This document shows positions 1-7,675 of a stretch of 64,000 bases of DNA, one piece after another. The stretch lies in NCBI RefSeq assembly GCF_000834655.1, contig NZ_JXQQ01000007.1:62001-126000 (forward strand), given 5' to 3'. Under the pieces are notes generated by a model, which was not told the origin of the DNA, did not search any database, and saw only the letters and a list, made by a program, of their open reading frames with translations. This stretch comes from Variovorax paradoxus. Lineage in GTDB: Bacteria > Pseudomonadota > Gammaproteobacteria > Burkholderiales > Burkholderiaceae_C. The translations under genes were made by a program, and so were the position numbers. Position 1 is the stretch's first letter. Each line of letters opens with the position of its first letter.

Positions 1-99
1 CCGACCGTCTGTGGCTGCCATGGGCTGATTCATGCCAACTAGATCACGCTTGTTTACAAGCATTTGCCGGTTTACACATTGTTCCTTTTGATAACAAAA

Positions 100-111
100 G
101 TACGCACGTAC
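100..111. promoter_or_regulatory. Short palindrome upstream of MHYT gene
   Basis: GTACG-CA-CGTAC is a perfect inverted repeat with a 2-bp spacer, 46 bases before the MHYT start. It lies in the most AT-rich part of the leader (about 40-120), where a promoter would be expected. It may be an operator; no regulator gene is adjacent in the window. Nothing else is recognised in bases 1-157. Confidence 0.25.
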
Positions 112-157
112 ATTTCGCCCGTTTCCACCTTTCGCCGGACGTTGTCTGCGACGCATC

Positions 158-904
158 ATGAACATCACCATCGTTCCCGAATATGACGTGCCCCTCGTGG
201 CCCTGTCGTATGCGATTGCGGTCATCGGGTCACTGGTCGCGCTGTCCGCAGCCCGGACGATCGTCGGCTCCGACGGCCGCATCAATTTCTACAGCGCGAT
301 CTCTGCCGGTGTCGCGCTCGGGGGCATCGGCGTGTGGTCGATGCACTTCGTGGGCATGCTCGCGATCGACCTCAAGATGGGGGTCGGCTACTCCATGTAC
401 GAAACGGTGATCTCGTTGGTGGCCGCGGTGGTCGCGACCTCGGCGGCGCTCTCCTATGTGGCCAAGGGCCGCAAGGACCCTCGGCGCATCGCGGTGGCTG
501 GAACCCTTCTGGGCGGCGGGGTGGCCGTGATGCACTACCTGGGCATGCACGGCATGCGCTTCGGCGGCTTTGTCGATTGGTCGACACCTGTCGTCTTGTT
601 GTCTGTCGTGATCGCTATCGCCGCGGCTTCGGCTGCGCTGTGGCTCGCGTTCAACACGAACACCTGGCGCTCGCGAATCCTTGGCGCACTCGTGATGGGC
701 GTGGCCGTGTGCGCAATGCACTACACGGGCATGGCGGCTGCGGACTTCATCTGCACCACGGCCAACCCCCGCGCGATTCCGTCGGGCCTTGCAGTGGTCA
801 GCGCACTGCAGATGCCCGTGTGGGTCATCTTGTTGGCCATCGGCGGTGCGTTCTTGCTTGCGACGGACCAGATCCTGCGCGCCACTGCGCTGCCGTCTCG
901 CTGA
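158..904 (+). CDS. Stand-alone MHYT-domain integral membrane protein
   Basis: This 248-residue protein is almost entirely hydrophobic, with about seven membrane segments. It carries the three signature motifs of the MHYT family: MHFVGM (62-67), MHYLGM (125-130) and MHYTGM (187-192). MHYT domains are proposed to bind copper through these Met/His residues and to sense O2, CO or NO; that is family knowledge, not shown here. MHYT is commonly fused to GGDEF/EAL or kinase modules, but this protein ends soon after the last membrane helix and has no output domain. It is probably co-transcribed with the small gene 25 bases downstream. Confidence 0.88.
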   Translation: MNITIVPEYDVPLVALSYAIAVIGSLVALSAARTIVGSDGRINFYSAISAGVALGGIGVWSMHFVGMLAIDLKMGVGYSMYETVISLVAAVVATSAALSYVAKGRKDPRRIAVAGTLLGGGVAVMHYLGMHGMRFGGFVDWSTPVVLLSVVIAIAAASAALWLAFNTNTWRSRILGALVMGVAVCAMHYTGMAAADFICTTANPRAIPSGLAVVSALQMPVWVILLAIGGAFLLATDQILRATALPSR

Positions 905-929
905 ACCCTATCGGCAAGGAGATCGACAA

Positions 930-1196
930 ATGCAAAAGACTGACGTGTTGATGACGTCGATGGACCTGGCCCGCGCGGGGTTGGGCTTCACGCCGGCGGC
1001 TGCAATCGACCATATCGCCGAACTCATCGCGGCCGAAGATGCAACCGGCGAGTTTTACGACCGCAATGTCGATGGCCTGCTGCGCCTTGCCGCCTGCATC
1101 TGGAGCCTGAGACGCGACGCCGTCGCACCAGGTCCCTCTGCAAAGCCTTCCGGACACCAGCCGCCGGGGCGGAAGGAACAGACAGGAATTTGCTAG
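930..1196 (+). CDS. Hypothetical 88-residue protein downstream of MHYT gene
   Basis: The start is supported by AAGGAG at 916-921, eight bases before the ATG. The first 60 residues look like a compact helical domain (DLARAGLGFTPAAAIDHIAE, then an acidic stretch and LLRLAACIWSLRR). The C-terminal 25 residues are polar and rich in Pro and Gly. There is no signal peptide or membrane segment and I do not recognise a family. The gene follows the MHYT gene by 25 bases on the same strand, so it may encode a cytoplasmic partner of that output-less sensor; that is inference from position only. Confidence 0.6.
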   Translation: MQKTDVLMTSMDLARAGLGFTPAAAIDHIAELIAAEDATGEFYDRNVDGLLRLAACIWSLRRDAVAPGPSAKPSGHQPPGRKEQTGIC

Positions 1197-1229
1197 ACAG
1201 GAGCGGGGGTAGCTTTCTTGCGCGCCGGT

Positions 1230-1871
1230 CTACTTCCTTGCGAATTTCAGGTGCACCACGTTCGGCGTCGCGACCGTCTTCACCAGGGCGAGGTCGCCCA
1301 GCGCATTGACGTCGTCGAACAGGCGTTCGCCGCCGCCTAGCAGCGTCGGCACCAGATGAAGCTGCGCTTCATCGACCAGCCCGGCCTTCAGGTACTGCTG
1401 CGCAGCACGGGCGCCGCCTGCCAGCGCGACGTCCTTTCCGCCTGCCGCGCGACGCGCCTGGTCGAGCGCGCTCTCGATCGCGTCGGTGACGAAGGTGAAG
1501 GTCGTGCCGCCCTGCATGACCAACGGGACGCGTGCGTGATGCGTCAGCACGAACACCGGGTGGCTGAACGGCGGCGTGTCGCCCCACCAGCCGTTCCAGG
1601 GATCGGCCGTGTTCCATGGCCCCGGGCCGCCACCGAACATGTTGCGGCCCATGATGGTCGCCCCGATGTTGGCGAGTTCTTCCTCCATCACCGGCGTGCT
1701 TTCGTTCGCGATGCCGCCCTCCATGCCATGCGGCCGCCGCCAGGCCTCCAGCGGAAAGACCCATTCGTGCAAGCGCTCGCCGCCCACGCCGAGCGGTTCC
1801 TGCAAAGTCTGGTTCGGGCCGGCGACGAATCCGTCCAGAGACATCGAGATCCTGAATCGAAGCTTTGACAT
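1230..1871 (-). CDS. Dihydrofolate reductase family protein (RibD C-terminal-like)
   Basis: This 213-residue protein has the fold signatures of the DHFR/RibD reductase superfamily: an N-terminal strand with SMSLDGFVAG, the MGRNMFGG nucleotide-binding region near the middle, VFVLTHHA, and a C-terminal LVPTLLGGGERLF. Members reduce pterin- or flavin-related substrates with NAD(P)H, but most stand-alone paralogues have no defined substrate. The start was set at MSKLRF because AAGGAG lies about eight bases upstream; a reading 12 codons longer lacks such a site. It is divergent from the DUF1330 gene. Confidence 0.85.
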   Translation of the reverse strand: MSKLRFRISMSLDGFVAGPNQTLQEPLGVGGERLHEWVFPLEAWRRPHGMEGGIANESTPVMEEELANIGATIMGRNMFGGGPGPWNTADPWNGWWGDTPPFSHPVFVLTHHARVPLVMQGGTTFTFVTDAIESALDQARRAAGGKDVALAGGARAAQQYLKAGLVDEAQLHLVPTLLGGGERLFDDVNALGDLALVKTVATPNVVHLKFARK

Positions 1872-2039
1872 GCGGTTTGCTCCTTGATGCAAGGCATTCA
1901 TCAACAAGAAGGGTGCCCGACTTGTTCGACATGGTGGATTGAGCGGCGAGTCTAGGAGCTGCGCATTTGCACGGCAATGACAACAAAGCCTGGGTTCCTG
2001 CCAAAAGACCTTGGCATTCGGTCGGAGCCGCCGAAGCGA

Positions 2040-2068
2040 TTGAGCCGGACATTGCGAGCGGCTACAGT
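2040..2068 (+). promoter_or_regulatory. Likely sigma-70 promoter of DUF1330 gene
   Basis: TTGAGC at 2040-2045 and TACAGT at 2063-2068 are separated by 17 bases and lie about 44 bases before the ATG at 2112. Spacing and match fit a housekeeping promoter. The same GGCTACAGTCGG string recurs at 4518-4529 ahead of another gene start, which supports TACAGT as a used -10 element. Confidence 0.45.
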
Positions 2069-2111
2069 CGGCCGGCTATTTTTTCCATTCAGCTACGAGA
2101 GAGAAATCACC

Positions 2112-2402
2112 ATGGCAAAAGCCTATTGGGTCAGTGCATACCGTGCCGTCAAGGACGCCGACAAACTCGCGGCCTACGCGAAACTCGCCGGCCCGGCAAT
2201 CGCAGCCGGCGGCGGCCGCTTCCTGGCGCGCGGCCTGCCCGCCAAGGTCTACGAGCACGGCTTGTCCGAACGCACCGTGCTGATCGAGTTCGACAGCGTC
2301 GAGCAAGCGACGGCCGCGCATGACAGCCCCGACTACAAGGCCGCGCTCGTTGCACTGGGCGACGGCGCCGAACGGGACCTGCGGATCATCGAAGGGGTCT
2401 GA
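2112..2402 (+). CDS. DUF1330 family protein
   Basis: This 96-residue protein matches the DUF1330 ferredoxin-like (dimeric alpha/beta barrel) family: AKAYWVSAYR at the start, a central GGGRFLARG turn, and VLIEFDSVEQATAAHDSPDY followed by a C-terminal RDLRIIEG. Family members are small cytoplasmic dimers of unknown role. The ATG at 2112 was chosen because homology begins there and GAGAGAAA lies just upstream; a longer reading from 1977 would add 45 residues with no family character. It is preceded by a good promoter and divergent from the DHFR-like gene. Confidence 0.85.
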   Translation: MAKAYWVSAYRAVKDADKLAAYAKLAGPAIAAGGGRFLARGLPAKVYEHGLSERTVLIEFDSVEQATAAHDSPDYKAALVALGDGAERDLRIIEGV

Positions 2403-2487
2403 GAGGGGGAGCGGGGCGCGCGTGCACCTGCTTGCTGCTTGCGCCCCTGCCTCCGTCGGCTCGCGCTGCCATGCGGCGGCGCTGCGC

Positions 2488-3186
2488 TCAGGCGTCGAAG
2501 AAGCAGCGCGCCGTCGCCATCATCCGCACGTTCTTCGTCGCGTTCACCGATGGCGTGTGCAAGAGACGCAGGTCCATGAGGAACACATCGCCTGCGCGCC
2601 CCGACATCTCGACGATGTCGATGTCCAGTTGCTGCAGACTCTGCTCGATGCTTGCGGATGTCTTCAGCGTTTCGCGCAGGCGCGACGCCGAGGGACGCCC
2701 CGGCGTGTCGACGCGATGCGAGCCGGCCAACGCCAGCGTCGCGCCGCCACCGGGCGCCACGTCGTCGATCAGGAAGAAGGCCTGGACACCCGGCAACGGG
2801 CCCTGCGGCTTCGCGGAGATATCGACATGCCAGTTCAGCCCCTCGAGCGTCGAGGCGCCTTGCTGGGGTGGTGACAGCAGCAGTTGCGTGTCCTGGACGG
2901 CCGGGGTGCGGCCGCCCAACCGGGTCACGTACTCGATGAGCCCCGGCGTCACCAGCGTCGCATGCAGGCCCGGCACCTTCACGAGCGCTGAGAGCTTTCC
3001 GATCTGCTGGAAGACAGGCAGCCGCTGCAGCGAACCCAACGGGCTCTTTCCGCCGGGCAACGCCTTCATCCGCTTGAGTTCGTCGAGCAGTTTCTGCCGG
3101 ACGCCCGCGACATGCTTCTTCGGATGGAAGCCCTCCAGCCGCAGGTACCCTTTATCGATGAAGAGGTCGGTTTGAGGTGAGTTCAT
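2488..3186 (-). CDS. Phytanoyl-CoA dioxygenase (PhyH) family protein
   Basis: This 232-residue protein has the facial triad of Fe(II)/2-oxoglutarate oxygenases: H120 and D122 in NWHVDIS and distal H210 in LRLLHTP. Arg221 is placed to bind the 2-oxoglutarate carboxylate. The VQAFFLIDDVAPGGGATL stretch matches the PhyH core. Bacterial PhyH paralogues hydroxylate varied small molecules and the substrate cannot be read from sequence. It is convergent with the DUF1330 gene. The intergenic stretch on its 5' side (3187-3307) shows no obvious gene. Confidence 0.85.
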   Translation of the reverse strand: MNSPQTDLFIDKGYLRLEGFHPKKHVAGVRQKLLDELKRMKALPGGKSPLGSLQRLPVFQQIGKLSALVKVPGLHATLVTPGLIEYVTRLGGRTPAVQDTQLLLSPPQQGASTLEGLNWHVDISAKPQGPLPGVQAFFLIDDVAPGGGATLALAGSHRVDTPGRPSASRLRETLKTSASIEQSLQQLDIDIVEMSGRAGDVFLMDLRLLHTPSVNATKNVRMMATARCFFDA

Positions 3187-3307
3187 TCACTTCTCGAAGC
3201 TGGAGCGGTTCGTCAACACGTCGAGCCGCGTGGCGACGAAGTTTGGCATTTCACTCTTGCACGGTGCCGAAGACATCGGCCCTGATCGGCCCTGCATGGA
3301 CGTCCGG

Positions 3308-3661
3308 TCAGGGCGATGTCGAAGTCGCCGTGGTGGCTTGGGTCATGACGGTGGCCCATGCACCGTCGATGCGCCTCCAGACCTCCATCACCCACAACCC
3401 GCCGCTGAAGAAACGGGTCACCACGAGGTCGCCATGCTGCTCGTGCTGCTCGCGTTCGCGCGGTACGTAGGGCCGCTGCTTCTGCGTCTGGAGGTTGCCG
3501 ATCCGATCGGCCCGGGTCATGAACTGGCCGTTCTGCTGGACAGTCGTGAAGTCGCTCGCGGTGTATTTGCCCCAACGCGCCGGATCGACAGCATAGAAGG
3601 CTTCGTCGCGCGCACGCATGGCGGCCTGGAGGTCTGGAGGGAGCGTGTGGGTGCCAGTCAT
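3308..3661 (-). CDS. NTF2-like (DUF4440/SnoaL-type) protein
   Basis: This 117-residue protein has the alpha+beta cone pattern of NTF2-like proteins: an N-terminal helix (LQAAMRARDEAFYAVDPARW), then KYTASDFTTVQQNGQFMTRAD, and a C-terminal strand WVMEVWRRIDGAWATVMTQATT. Such proteins bind or isomerise small hydrophobic ligands; no catalytic assignment is possible here. The start was placed at MTGTHT because the homologous region begins there; an upstream in-frame extension runs through the lipocalin region in another frame and is not credible. Confidence 0.75.
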   Translation of the reverse strand: MTGTHTLPPDLQAAMRARDEAFYAVDPARWGKYTASDFTTVQQNGQFMTRADRIGNLQTQKQRPYVPREREQHEQHGDLVVTRFFSGGLWVMEVWRRIDGAWATVMTQATTATSTSP

Positions 3662-3753
3662 ATGCGCGCACTTTAGCGGCTGTGCCGGGGCCTGGCGTGA
3701 GCTTCGCGCCGCCGGGAGTTCGTCCGCTACAGTTTCCCGGCCGTGCCCGAATG

Positions 3754-4341
3754 CTACGGCTTCGCACCCGCCGCGGGCGCCTCGGGCCAGCGCTGCGGCA
3801 CACGGCGGAGGCCGTCCACCGAATAGCCCAGCTCCTTCAGGCGCGCCACCGCCGTCTGGTACGAGGCCTCGGAGATCTGCGGCGTGCGCGCCATGATCCA
3901 CGCGTAGTCGCGATCGCTGCGGCCGATGATGGTCAGCTGGTAATCGCGGTCGATGTCGACGATCACGTATTCGGCCTTGATCGGCCAGACGAACTGCATG
4001 CCCCAGACCGCGTTGTTGGTGCCGGGCACGACCGTGCCGACCGGGTTCATCGTCTTCAGTTCGCCGTCGAACGCTCCTTCGCGATAACGGAACCGGGTGG
4101 CGATCCTGCCGTCGGGCTGCAGCGTGTACGACTCGACCGCGTTGAAGGCGTTGCGCTCGGGCCGCGTGGGGATGTTGCCGATGACATACCAGTCGCCAGC
4201 GAATCGCTGCAGGTCGACCTGCGGCACCGGCCGGATCGTGACATTCGGCGACACCGCGCAGCCGGCGACAAAGAGCGCCGTGACCAAGGCCGCGGCAAGC
4301 AGGACGGTGGGCTTGGCGAGATGTGAGGACGGGCGTTTCAT
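3754..4341 (-). CDS. blc: Outer-membrane lipocalin, Blc type
   Basis: This 195-residue protein begins with a lipoprotein signal ending in the lipobox VAGC (Cys28). It is followed by the lipocalin GxW signature in FAGDWYVIGNIPT and the downstream strands typical of Blc (YTLQPDGRI, GTNNAVWGMQFVWPI, YAWIMARTP). Bacterial lipocalins of this type sit in the outer membrane and bind fatty acids or lysophospholipids, often under envelope stress. The C-terminal Ala/Pro-rich tail is short. It is divergent from a secreted hypothetical protein, with about 245 bases between them. Confidence 0.88.
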   Translation of the reverse strand: MKRPSSHLAKPTVLLAAALVTALFVAGCAVSPNVTIRPVPQVDLQRFAGDWYVIGNIPTRPERNAFNAVESYTLQPDGRIATRFRYREGAFDGELKTMNPVGTVVPGTNNAVWGMQFVWPIKAEYVIVDIDRDYQLTIIGRSDRDYAWIMARTPQISEASYQTAVARLKELGYSVDGLRRVPQRWPEAPAAGAKP

Positions 4342-4587
4342 GGTGGCAATTCCGGGAGTTCGCTGGCAAGGTACCGGCCGTTGGGCGCGGGAGGCGTCGG
4401 ACGGGGCCCTGCGGCTTTGCAGGCCGCTCGGCGCGTTGGCACAGGTCGCTCTATTTACCCGGGGGCGGATCCGCCTTCTTCACCGCCCTGGCCGTGCTGG
4501 ACGGGAGGGCGCGACCGGCTACAGTCGGCGACCATCGGACATTTACCGACACCATCAAGCCAGCGCGTTGCCAGGTTCAAGCTGACC

Positions 4588-4992
4588 TTGATCAAGAATC
4601 ACGTGTTTATTCGAACTGCAGTTCTCTTCCTGACAGCGTGCCTCGGCTTATCGGCCCTCGCCGACCCAAAGCCCAGCCTTGCCTACGATGACGGGTTCGT
4701 TTGGTGCTTGTCCGGTCGTCTCGCGGCCGACCTCATCCGACGCCAGGCCACCGCGCGTGCCCAGCCACAACCGGAGGGAGATGCGGCGGCTCAACGCGCC
4801 GATCTTGAGGTCCTCTATCACCGCTATCTCATCGACTGCAAAGACCCGCTTCCAGAACTAGCCAAGGTGCTTGGCGTATCCGAACTGGAAAAGTCGGCGG
4901 CAGAATCCGTTGGCGATACCGTCAACAAGATGACGTCTAAAGTCGGGCGTGACCAAACCGTCAGCTTGACGCATTACTTTATTTACGAGTGA
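4588..4992 (+). CDS. Hypothetical exported protein
   Basis: This gene starts at TTG (4588) or possibly at an in-frame GTG six codons on. The product is about 134 residues, with an N-terminal signal peptide (VFIRTAVLFLTACLGLSALA, probable cleavage after ALA). The mature part has two Cys (in VWCLSGR and LIDCKDP) that could pair, and is otherwise helical and charged. I do not recognise the family. Its TGA overlaps the GTG start of the next gene (GTGA, 4989-4992), so the two are translationally coupled. No canonical ATG/Shine-Dalgarno pair is present. The preceding 245 bases hold TACAGT at 4520 but no clear gene. Confidence 0.6.
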   Translation: MIKNHVFIRTAVLFLTACLGLSALADPKPSLAYDDGFVWCLSGRLAADLIRRQATARAQPQPEGDAAAQRADLEVLYHRYLIDCKDPLPELAKVLGVSELEKSAAESVGDTVNKMTSKVGRDQTVSLTHYFIYE

Positions 4993-5552
4993 CCACGGTT
5001 CTTCATCTCGTCGGTCCGGGCGGCGCCGGAAAGACCTCTGTCGGTCCCATCCTGGCCGAGCGACTCGGTTGGGAGTTCGCCGACCTTGACGAGCACTTTA
5101 TGTCACGCGAAGGGAGCATTGCCGCTTGCATTGACGCATACGGCTATGCGGACTATTCGAGGCGAAACATTGCTGTTTATCGGAAGGTTAGGAGGTCGTT
5201 CGCGTCCTCCACCGTTTTGGCTCTCTCGTCCGGCTTTATGACGTATCCCGAGGACGTCGACCCGGAATATAAAACGCTGCGCTGTGCAATAGAGGTCGAT
5301 GCCCTCACCTCGTTGCTGCTGCCATCGTTCGAACTCGAAACATGCGTTCAGATCATCGTGCAGCGACAGCTTTCGAGACCCTATTTGCCCGGCAACAGGT
5401 GAAGCGAGGAGCGACGGATACGAGAGCGGTTCCCTAAGTTCATGGCGCTACAGTGCGCCCGGTTTCGGAGCGATGCTGCTCTCGACGAGACTGCGTCGCA
5501 AATCGAACGGTTCGCTCGTGGGCGTATCAGCATCCTTGAGCAGGCGCGGTAG
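4989..5552 (+). pseudogene. Shikimate-kinase-like P-loop kinase interrupted by in-frame TGA
   Basis: Reading from GTG at 4989 gives a shikimate-kinase/AAA-type small kinase: Walker A GPGGAGKTS (residues 9-17), then FADLDEHF with the substrate-binding Asp and a later Arg-rich RQLSRP segment. The frame meets TGA at 5400-5402 (codon 138). Past it, with no frame change, EERRIRERFPKFMAL and a further helix (DETASQIERFAR) run to TAG at 5550-5552. This is the C-terminal region expected for the family, giving the usual length of about 187 residues. So either a nonsense mutation truncates the enzyme, the stop is read through, or the base call is wrong. No selenocysteine context is evident. The start overlaps the upstream gene by four bases. 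Confidence 0.7.
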
Positions 5553-5588
5553 GCAAAGGCAGAATGCAGCCAGAAGCGGACTTTGAAG

Positions 5589-5879
5589 ATGCCCTCATAT
5601 CGTGTCACCGTAAGCTGCATGGGATTGACGGAAGCTCGGCTCGTTGATGCGGTGCCTGACCTGCTGTCGGAGTTCGCCGAGCGCCCTTGGCAGAAAGATG
5701 TCAGATGTGAAGCAAAAGATGGTGTGCTGCGCCTGTCTGCGCTGAATGACTTCGACAGCAATGGACAGGCGCTGCTTGACGAGCTCTGGGATGCCGTCAT
5801 CGCCTATGTTCATTTCGATGACAAGGTGAGCTTCGAGGTCGAAGGAGTATCGGTGCAGAGCAGCCTCGCTGGCGATTAG
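5589..5879 (+). CDS. Hypothetical 96-residue protein
   Basis: A small, soluble, acidic protein beginning MPSYRVTVSCMG. It has an alternating strand/helix pattern: TVSCMGL, VDAVPDLLSEFAERP, VLRLSALNDFDSNGQALLDELWDAVIAYV, KVSFEVEGVSV. There is no signal peptide or membrane segment, and I do not recognise the family. The ATG at 5589 is preferred over a TTG two codons earlier. It follows the interrupted kinase by 36 bases in the same low-GC stretch. The next 147 bases (5880-6026) contain no supportable gene. Confidence 0.6.
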   Translation: MPSYRVTVSCMGLTEARLVDAVPDLLSEFAERPWQKDVRCEAKDGVLRLSALNDFDSNGQALLDELWDAVIAYVHFDDKVSFEVEGVSVQSSLAGD

Positions 5880-6026
5880 GCAGAGCACCGCTAGAACCGG
5901 ACCTTCACCACGCTGGCCCAGTCCCCAACCATCGCAAACTGGCAAACGACATGACGGCGGCAAAAGCATGCGCAGCAAATTGCGATGATGATCTTACCCG
6001 CAAGGCCGCCAAAATCGAGAGCTCAC

Positions 6027-6752
6027 ATGAATTTCCGTAGCGTTTCCGTACGCGTATTGCTGCCCTTTGCCGCCTTGCTTCTGACATCAGGCGCATGCAC
6101 TGCCGGAGGCGATGACATGTCCTCCAAGCCGCGCAATGCCGGCAAGACGATCGCAGTCTGCGGTGTCGCGTTCGAGCTGCCTGCGGCCTACCGAGTCACA
6201 CGGCCGTCGCGCAGCAAGAATGAAGGTGGCGAGGACGAGTGCCAATTCAGCATTCAGATGGCAAAGCCAAGGGACAAGGACCTCTACGAGTGCCACGAAG
6301 AAGGCTACGCATCTCAGCCGCCATACGATGTCTGCGACTGGTACCTAGCCTCGGGTCCTTTGCCGGTGGGCACGGTGGCATCTGTCGTGGTTGCGAACGG
6401 CCGCTTGGATGCCGGCAAGCAAATTACGGTCGGCGACTTCAGTTTCGACGGCAGTGCATGGCACTTGCCAACTCGCCTGGGTGAAGCGCCCGATGCATTG
6501 AAAGCCGTAACATTTTTCGGGAAGCAGGCGCGCGAGGGTCTGTGGGAATACAAGGGTCAATTTCGTCGTGCGCGGACTGAGAACTACGAGACGGAATACG
6601 GCGGCGCGGATGGTGAATTGGGTGGGCTTGTGCAGCTTGCCCCAAATCTGCTCGTCGGCATCTTGGGCGATGCGCATCGATCTCGCAATTGGGCTGCGAC
6701 CCTGAGCGAAAGCCTGCGCGTGGCCGCACCCGAAGACCTGAAACGTCACTAG
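6027..6752 (+). CDS. Hypothetical secreted or lipid-anchored protein
   Basis: This 241-residue product starts MNFRSVSVRV, followed by a hydrophobic signal segment (LLPFAALLLTSGAC). The Cys at residue 23 could be a lipidation site, but the -3 residue is Ser, so the lipobox is imperfect. The mature part has five further Cys in its first half (AVCGV, DECQF, YECHEEG, YDVCDWY), suggesting a disulfide-stabilised periplasmic domain, and a C-terminal half with NLLVGILGDAH. No family is recognised. GC is lower than in surrounding core genes, like its neighbours from 4.6 kb on. Confidence 0.65.
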   Translation: MNFRSVSVRVLLPFAALLLTSGACTAGGDDMSSKPRNAGKTIAVCGVAFELPAAYRVTRPSRSKNEGGEDECQFSIQMAKPRDKDLYECHEEGYASQPPYDVCDWYLASGPLPVGTVASVVVANGRLDAGKQITVGDFSFDGSAWHLPTRLGEAPDALKAVTFFGKQAREGLWEYKGQFRRARTENYETEYGGADGELGGLVQLAPNLLVGILGDAHRSRNWAATLSESLRVAAPEDLKRH

Positions 6753-6829
6753 AGGCGCCGTCTAGAGCTGCTAACTGCTAGGCCTGCCGAATGCCCGCCG
6801 TAGGAGCACATCCTGCCAAGACCATAAGC

Positions 6830-7060
6830 ATGAAGCAGACGCACCTGGCCTGGATTGTGAGAATGGGATATGTCGCAATGGCTCTAGGCAGTCTTCTGCT
6901 ATTGCTTGGCGATCTTCTGCCAGTCCATCTGTTCGGCGGTATGCATCATTACTACCGCGTGATCCCAACTGAGCACAGCTGGCTCATGGAGGCAGTGTTG
7001 GTTGGGCTCGGCCTGCTGTTGGTGCTGGTTGGCCGAGCGTTGCGCAACAAAGGTCAATGA
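6830..7060 (+). CDS. Small two-helix membrane protein
   Basis: This 76-residue protein has two strongly hydrophobic segments: residues about 5-32 (GYVAMALGSLLLLLGDLLPV) and 50-70 (EAVLVGLGLLLVLVGRAL). They are joined by a short His/Tyr-rich loop (GGMHHYYRVIPTEHS) and followed by a basic end. It is probably an inner-membrane protein of unknown role. The start at MKQTHL fits the membrane topology; an ATG 13 codons earlier (6791) is possible. It is the last member of the low-GC run starting near 4.6 kb. Confidence 0.6.
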   Translation: MKQTHLAWIVRMGYVAMALGSLLLLLGDLLPVHLFGGMHHYYRVIPTEHSWLMEAVLVGLGLLLVLVGRALRNKGQ

Positions 7061-7151
7061 TGGCTATCGGCCAACTCCCGGCCGCCACGCCGACCGTGCG
7101 GCCGAAGCGCTTGAAGAAGGTCGAGCCCGAGCGCGACGCACCGCGCGCTCG

Positions 7152-7538
7152 CTAACCCTCTGCCATGTCCTCGTGAATGCAGAGGTAGTTTCCCTCCGTG
7201 TCCTTGAACCACGCGGCCTTCTCCGAGCCGAGCACGCACACGTGGTCGACGGTCTTCAGCTCGGGGTAGTCGTAGTCCTCGAACACCACGCCCGCGCGCT
7301 TGAGGTTCGCAACGCTCGCGGCGATGTCGTCGACCTGGAAGCTGATCGCCGTGTGGTCGGCCTTGGTGCCTTCCGGTTTGGGAAACAGCGACAGCGTGCT
7401 GCCGCCCACCGAGTAGACGAATTTGCCGTCGGGCTTGAGGCCGCCGGGCTTCAGGCCCAGGCAGCCTTCGTAGAAGGCGCGGGCGCGGTCCATGTCCTTG
7501 ACGGGGAGCATGGTGGTGACAGGCGAATCGGACAGCAT
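7152..7538 (-). CDS. VOC (glyoxalase/bleomycin-resistance) family protein
   Basis: This 128-residue protein has the paired beta-alpha-beta-beta-beta modules of the VOC fold: MLPVKDMDRARAFYEGCLGLKP in the first half and a second module with HTAISFQVDDIAASVANLKRAGV and a final KDTEGNYLCIHE. His62 and Glu115 are placed like VOC metal ligands. The substrate is unknown. AAAGGA upstream supports the ATG at 7538. It is convergent with the small membrane gene, and the 137 bases before the esterase gene show nothing clear. Confidence 0.85.
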   Translation of the reverse strand: MLSDSPVTTMLPVKDMDRARAFYEGCLGLKPGGLKPDGKFVYSVGGSTLSLFPKPEGTKADHTAISFQVDDIAASVANLKRAGVVFEDYDYPELKTVDHVCVLGSEKAAWFKDTEGNYLCIHEDMAEG

Positions 7539-7675
7539 GGGAGGTCCTTTCGAAAAAGCCCGCACAGCGGCTTCGCGCAGCAAGTGCCGCCCGGCATTTC
7601 GCTGGCTCACCTTGGCTGGCCGGCAGAAAAACCAGCTTACGCCGACAGCCGGCGCAATGCCATCCCGCGCCGTGG

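Noticed and set aside
5400..5402. TGA as a selenocysteine codon
   Set aside because: The family has no known Sec at this position and no stem-loop of bacterial SECIS type was apparent just downstream; a nonsense change is simpler.
5566..5910. Similar short motifs (agaagcggactt / agaaccggacctt) as integron attC sites
   Set aside because: They lack attC-length palindromes and core sites, and no integrase is present; similarity is short and may be chance.
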